Below are positions 16,636 to 21,071 of a stretch of DNA of 21,071 bases, one piece after another (position 1 is the stretch's first letter; every line of letters begins with the position of its first letter). The notes under the pieces were generated by a model, which was given only the letters and a program-made list of their open reading frames with translations, was not told the DNA's origin and searched no databases. This DNA is from Bog-793 sp963803025 (lineage in GTDB: Bacteria > Actinomycetota > Acidimicrobiia > Acidimicrobiales > Bog-793), in assembly GCA_963803025.1 (NCBI GenBank), contig CAWDKZ010000021.1, positions 1-21,071 on the forward strand, written 5' to 3'. Both the position numbers and the translations under genes were made by a program.

Positions 16636-17418
16636 TCAGCCCACGTTGACGACGACGGGCTTGCTCGAAGACAGGTAGAGGCCCTTGCCGTTGTAGAAGA
16701 TGACAAGGGTGTTCTCCCCGTGTGCGAGCTCTGATGACTCCACCGCGCAGTTCGCGCGGCCGCGCACGAGCGCTGCCGAGCAAATCGCCTTCCCGGCGAA
16801 CGTGACCGCGACCTTCCCAGAGACAGTGCCGCGCCTGCCATACAGGTAGATCCGCAGGATCGCCTGCGAGCCGAAGGCAACGAGCGACGGGTGAACGGTG
16901 TCGGTCTCCTTCGGCGCCACTCCGGCGAGGACGACTTCGTTGACCGAAGCCGACGACGAGGCGAAGATCGGGTCGTTCGCGTACGTCGCGGTGACTTTGA
17001 ACCTGCCGAGGGAGTTGAATGTGATCGTGCAAGTCGGGCTCTCCGGGGTGAGGGCCAGGTCGGCGCATCCTGACAGGTCGCTGTTGTTGACCGCGTAGCT
17101 GACCGATCCGGACAGCGACCCGAATCCCGTCACCTCGGCGACCGAGGCCGTGTAGGTGATGGTTGTCCCGGCTCTGATCTTCCGCGGAGATGACGCCTTG
17201 ACGACGACCTTCGTCGCGCCCGCGACCACCTGGGTGAGCGAAGCCGACGTGGTGGCGAAGAGCGGATCGCTGCCGTAGGTAGCCGTGACAGTGTAGGAGC
17301 CGGGGGAGGCAAAGGTGATCGTGCATGTTGCGATCCCGGAGCTAAGCGCCACGTCCGTGCACCCCGACGATGCGACGGAGTTGACGACGAAGGTGACGCT
17401 CCCGGTCAACGCCAGCAT
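16636..17418 (-). pseudogene. 5'-truncated Ig-repeat surface protein, paralogue of the gene at 5586
   Basis: The frame holds the end of an exported Ig-repeat protein: part of one Ig-like domain (residues 6-66, from TGSVTF), a full second Ig-like domain (about 68-158) and the C-terminal domain (about 165-260). Alignment with residues 582-780 of the protein at 5586-7928 is clear throughout (for example TDTVHPSLVAFGS against IDTVHPAGTVKFGS). Cysteine spacing is identical: 12 residues in the Ig domains, 11 in the C-terminal domain. The gene's own sequence stops at about 17406, where the repeat unit begins; the ATG at 17418 is inside the repeat and coincidental. The signal peptide and upstream domains are therefore missing. 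Without export signal or promoter it is probably dead. The stop codon and reading frame are intact, so the truncation is fairly recent. Confidence 0.85.
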
Positions 17419-17648
17419 GCGAGAGACTGTTCAGGCGCGCGCGGGGGCGTTCGCATATGCCACGTCATTCAGATCAACTTGTTCACCGACGTTCGGCCGC
17501 GTGGCGGGTCGACCGGCAATTCGCAGCTCCGTGTTCGGCTCCCCGCCCGGACAAGGCAGGGCCCGGGCCGGATCCAACCCACGCGCTTGACGAGTTCGTG
17601 CAGCCCATGACGAGCGCGCGCGTCGCCGAGCTAATTCAACGAGGTCCG

Positions 17649-17678
17649 TTGACACCCTTCCCGACTGCCGGACAAGAT
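17649..17678 (+). promoter_or_regulatory. Candidate promoter of the intact SHOCT gene
   Basis: TTGACA at 17649-17654 and CAAGAT at 17673-17678 with an 18-base spacer, conserved in the left copy. The ribosome binding site GGGAGA precedes the ATG at 17705. Confidence 0.45.
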
Positions 17679-17704
17679 TCAACAACCGAACATGGGAGAT
17701 CGCC

Positions 17705-18418
17705 ATGGCGGAGAACTCGGTGGCCGACGAGCTGTCAAGGTTGACACAGCTCCACGATGCGGGCGTGCTGACTGAAGCCGAGTTCGAGGCGGAGAAGGCG
17801 CGTCTGCTGGTGCATCTCGCCGCAGGGCCGCACGCACCGTACTGGCGACCTGACTTGCCGCTCTACCGCGTGCCGAAGTCGCGTTCGGCGCACAGACGAC
17901 GCCCCTCTTCGCTACAAGTGCTGGGCATCCTCGTCGGCTGCGCGATCGTGGTCGCGCTCATCGTTGTCGATGTTTCGCATCACACAATGGGCGCGACCGC
18001 GCCAAGTGGGCCGAGCGCCACGAGTCGAATCGGACAAGTCGCCACGGACGGTGACTTCGCCTTTGACGTGAAAAGCGTGTCTTGTGGCACTTCAGCGGAC
18101 GCTGTGGTCGAGGGCGCCGGTGAGCAGGTTCCACCCGCCGCCGAGGAATGCCTGGTCACGATGACCGTCACCGACGACACGGGGACAAGCCAGACCTACT
18201 TCTCGGGCAATCAGTACGCCTACGACCCCGCCGGTCACAAGTTCAGCGCCGATGCCACCGCCACCGAGGCTCTCATCAGCGCGGACGACGATACGGAGGT
18301 CCATCCCGGAGCCACGATCAACGTGATTTTGCCTTTTCAGATACCGGTGAACGACAGGATCACCAGGTTGGAGCTGCACGACTCCGCTTATTCGAACGGC
18401 GTGACCGTGGACGTGTAG
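17705..18418 (+). CDS. SHOCT-TM-DUF4352-like membrane-anchored protein (intact copy)
   Basis: This is a 237-residue single-pass protein. Residues of about 7-35 are a SHOCT-like segment (DELSRLTQLHDAGVLTEAEF...KARLL), a short helical module thought to mediate oligomerisation or membrane-protein interaction. Residues 48-70 form a basic linker (RPDLPLYRVPKSRSAHRRRP). Residues 71-91 are one membrane helix (VLGILVGCAIVVALIVVDV). Residues of about 109-237 form an extracytoplasmic beta-sandwich resembling DUF4352/telokin-like domains. This domain has GQVATDGDFAFDVKSV at its start, a cysteine pair (127 and 149), VTMTVTDDTGTSQ, and a PGATINVILPFQIP strand near the end. In known proteins this domain is a ligand-binding or structural lipoprotein module of unknown function. 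The basic linker before the helix implies the N-terminus is inside. The ATG at 17705 follows a GGGAGA site. It carries its own promoter within the repeat, so each copy is an independent transcription unit. Confidence 0.82.
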   Translation: MAENSVADELSRLTQLHDAGVLTEAEFEAEKARLLVHLAAGPHAPYWRPDLPLYRVPKSRSAHRRRPSSLQVLGILVGCAIVVALIVVDVSHHTMGATAPSGPSATSRIGQVATDGDFAFDVKSVSCGTSADAVVEGAGEQVPPAAEECLVTMTVTDDTGTSQTYFSGNQYAYDPAGHKFSADATATEALISADDDTEVHPGATINVILPFQIPVNDRITRLELHDSAYSNGVTVDV

Positions 18419-18522
18419 GCGCGCCACGCACAGCGAGCCCTCACATGTCCTGGCGCGCTTGCGACGCTCGTGTAGCCCATGACCCGCTTCAACACACTCG
18501 AGCACGTTGGACCTCACGCCAC

Positions 18523-18789
18523 AGCGCGCTCGGCTGCCTCACCCCGAGCGAATTCGAAGGGTCTGCTCTACGTTCAGTTGACGACGGGACTGCTCCGGGT
18601 TTGGTCACCAGGGAGTTTGCAGATCGATGCCGCGAGGTTCGTGCAACAGGCTCACGCGCTACGGGATTGGGCCGGTGTCCTCCTCCGCCTCCTTTGGGGA
18701 CGTTCGTATCAACCAAGATCTCCGGCACTTCACCGATCGTCTGTTCTCGGCCGGTGGCGTCTCTCAGGGGCAGGTGGGCTCGAGGTCGA
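18523..18789. other. Intergenic segment with a possible BTAD-like remnant
   Basis: A plus-strand frame (part of 18479-18835) contains GLLRVWSPGSLQIDAARF followed by VQQAHALRDWAGVLLRLLWG. This resembles the opening of bacterial transcriptional activator (BTAD/SARP) domains, where V-DAARF and a later LWRG-like motif are typical. No complete domain or start is present, so at best it is debris. Confidence 0.25.
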
Positions 18790-19728
<939 letters not shown>

Positions 19729-20149
19729 GGTTCTTCCGCTTTCAGTGCGATCTCTCGTTCGCGAGATACGAGCGGATGAAACAACCGGCGCAAAGAGCCA
19801 ACCGCCGAAGCTCGGCGAGTTACGGAGGCCGACCCGCAGAATCCGCCGGCCTCCTCGATCGTCCCCGGTCGACAAAATTCAGCTTAGTGCTGTTCACGCG
19901 CGATGAATCCGGCAGGCCCCGGCCTGCCAGAGCGTCACGGGTACAAGTCGGCGACGTCAGGTCGCGGAAGTCGGTTGCCGTCTCGCGGAGCGTCTCCACA
20001 CGTCGGTGCGAACGGCAGTCAAAGGGCGTGATGGTCCCGTTGACGCTGATCATCTATCGGTCGCAAGACCGATTGCGACGATTCGATGGCTGCCGGTCGA
20101 CGGCTTCGGGGTAGCGAATGCGTCGAGGGTGGCAGATGGATTCGAGACC
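19729..20149. other. Upstream region of the sigma factor gene
   Basis: No gene is convincing here. On the minus strand, TAAGCT near 19881-19886 could be a -10 element for the sigma gene, but no good -35 is present. The only structure seen is the pair of overlapping inverted repeats at 20056-20079. Confidence 0.4.
20056..20079. promoter_or_regulatory. Two overlapping, mutually exclusive inverted repeats
   Basis: ATCGGTC-GCAA-GACCGAT (20056-20073) forms a 7-bp stem with a GNRA-type loop. GTCGCAA (20060-20066) can instead pair with TTGCGAC (20073-20079) around a six-base loop. The element lies between the HTH gene, which ends at 20150, and the sigma gene start at 19728. It may be a terminator, an operator or a leader switch. 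Confidence 0.35.
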
Positions 20150-20575
20150 CTAGTGGAGGTCTCGGCGCATGTGCTCAAGCGCTTCTAGGCGACGAGCCAA
20201 CTTCTCCGGCGCGGTGGCGTCCCTCGAGCGAATGCGGACCTCGAGGACGGCGAGGCGTTCGAGTTCACGACGCACGAGCTCTCCCCGCTCGCCCTCTGGA
20301 CGGGACGCCAGTGTGCGGTGAAAAGTGGCGTAGACGTCTTTTGCCCGCCCTACACCAAGGTGACGCGCGATTGCCGAGAAGGAGCGACCCTCCTCGCGCA
20401 GCGCGAGGACGTCCTGGTCGGTGTTGCGTCGTGGCGTCAGCGGTGGCCGAAAAGACTCGTCACGAGGGGGCCTTCTAGCTCGCCCGTGATCGGATTGACT
20501 GCTCTTCCCCCTAGGCAGGGTGCACCGTCGAATCTCGGAGCTCTTTCGGACCGAGCGCGCTCTCGCAGTTGGCAC
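20150..20575 (-). CDS. Small helix-turn-helix protein
   Basis: The 141-residue frame starts at GTG 20575; the first 45 residues are basic and poorly structured, so the real start may lie further in. Residues of about 53-77 (TDQDVLALREEGRSFSAIA then RHLGVGR) are a classic helix-turn-helix of the resolvase/Hin or MerR-like recognition type. The 60-residue C-terminal part is helical and charged (GELVRRELERLAVLEVRIR, KLARRLEALEHMRRDL), likely for dimerisation. The whole is probably a small DNA-binding regulator. No ligand-binding or catalytic domain is present, so it is not a recombinase. It has the same orientation as the cold-shock gene upstream and the sigma gene downstream. A target could be the sigma promoter region, but this is a guess from position. 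Confidence 0.65.
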   Translation of the reverse strand: MPTARARSVRKSSEIRRCTLPRGKSSQSDHGRARRPPRDESFRPPLTPRRNTDQDVLALREEGRSFSAIARHLGVGRAKDVYATFHRTLASRPEGERGELVRRELERLAVLEVRIRSRDATAPEKLARRLEALEHMRRDLH

Positions 20576-20667
20576 GCTGGATCTTCAGCAGCCGGTTCGA
20601 CTTTCTCGTACTCAGCTGTTGCGGCGAACTTTCAGCCATGGAGAGCCCTCGATATGTTCTCCTCGAT

Positions 20668-20871
20668 TCAGACGGGTCGGACGTTGCCCGCTTGGGGGCC
20701 CTTTTGCCCTTGGGTGACTTCGAACTCGACCCGTTGGCCCTCCGATAGATCCCGGTAACCCTCCATTTGAATCGCGGAGTGGTGGACGAAGACGTCTTGT
20801 CCACCGTCATCGGGGGTGATGAATCCGAAACCCTTCTCCGCGTTGAACCACTTCACAGAACCGACAGTCAT
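20668..20871 (-). CDS. Cold-shock domain protein (CspA family)
   Basis: This is a 67-residue cold-shock protein of standard length. It carries the RNP1 motif (KGFGFI) and RNP2 motif (VFVHHS) of the five-stranded OB fold, opens MTVGSVKWFNAEKGFGFI and ends QKGPQAGNVRPV. Family members bind single-stranded RNA or DNA and melt secondary structure in transcripts. The start is ATG 20871, with an AAGGGA site eight bases upstream; the frame is open nine codons further, but all homologues begin at this methionine. The gene has its own leader, and the next gene starts about 90 bases downstream in the same direction. I see no terminator between them. The remaining sequence to the window end (20899-21071) holds no gene I can support. 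Confidence 0.95.
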   Translation of the reverse strand: MTVGSVKWFNAEKGFGFITPDDGGQDVFVHHSAIQMEGYRDLSEGQRVEFEVTQGQKGPQAGNVRPV

Positions 20872-21071
20872 TGTTGGTATCCCTTGCATTCCCTGCACAT
20901 CAAAGCGCGGAATCCAAGGTCGAACCCGGCTTCATGCAGCTGGTAGGTTCTCACTAGCCTACTGTTTCATCCACTACCCAGCGTTCGTGCTGTTCCTCAG
21001 TCACCATTGAGACGGTCTCGCACCATCGACGGTGTACGAGGTGAAGGGCCCTAGAACCTCGATCAGGTCGC

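Larger units (their letters stand above)
17406..18522 (+). repeat. Right copy of the 1.1 kb direct repeat
   Basis: Same unit as 82-1186, in the same orientation, offset by 17,324 bases. Its left edge falls inside the Ig-repeat gene. Its right edge (GGACCTCACGCCAC, ending 18522) borders unrelated sequence. The leader region (17406-17704) has changed more than the coding half, yet the promoter hexamers and ribosome binding site are kept. Confidence 0.9.

Overview
The window comes from a high-GC Gram-positive bacterium, most likely an actinobacterium. Evidence: GTG starts, G/C-rich third codon positions, Sec-exported repeat proteins, SHOCT and CWB2 domains, and a sigma-70 factor of actinobacterial type. 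A family such as Acidimicrobiia would fit, but I cannot prove it from this sequence. Gene density is low and several genes are broken or fragmentary, so this looks like an accessory, rearranged region.

Layout, left to right. Positions 51-82 hold the 3' end of a tRNA gene on the minus strand, with no 5' half. Directly abutting it is a 1.1 kb unit (82-1186) carrying a frameshifted SHOCT/membrane/DUF4352-like gene. A fragment of a family 2 glycosyltransferase follows. Next come a CWB2 surface protein (1696-3912, minus), about 1.6 kb with no secure gene, a 780-residue exported Ig/fibronectin-like repeat protein (5586-7928), and an exported seven-bladed YVTN propeller (8557-9882). A glycosylation cluster spans 10751-15671: a multi-pass GT-C-type membrane protein with a C-terminal frameshift, a divergent family 2 glycosyltransferase, a second large membrane protein and a small upstream ORF. 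After about 0.9 kb without a gene there is the 3' end of a paralogue of the Ig-repeat protein (16636-17406, minus). It is cut off exactly where a second, intact copy of the 1.1 kb unit begins (17406-18522). The right end holds a co-oriented minus-strand set: a group 2 sigma-70 factor, a small HTH protein and a cold-shock protein.

The theme is the cell envelope: four exported or surface proteins with repeat architecture, plus membrane glycosyltransferases that could decorate envelope polymers or proteins using lipid-linked sugars. That link is inference from co-location.

The most notable structure is the pair of about 1.1 kb direct repeats, offset by 17,324 bases, that bracket the surface-gene block. 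One edge of each repeat falls inside another gene: a tRNA on the left, an Ig-repeat gene on the right. This suggests either a mobile or recombining unit without its own transposase, or a tRNA-targeted genomic island whose far end lies outside the window.
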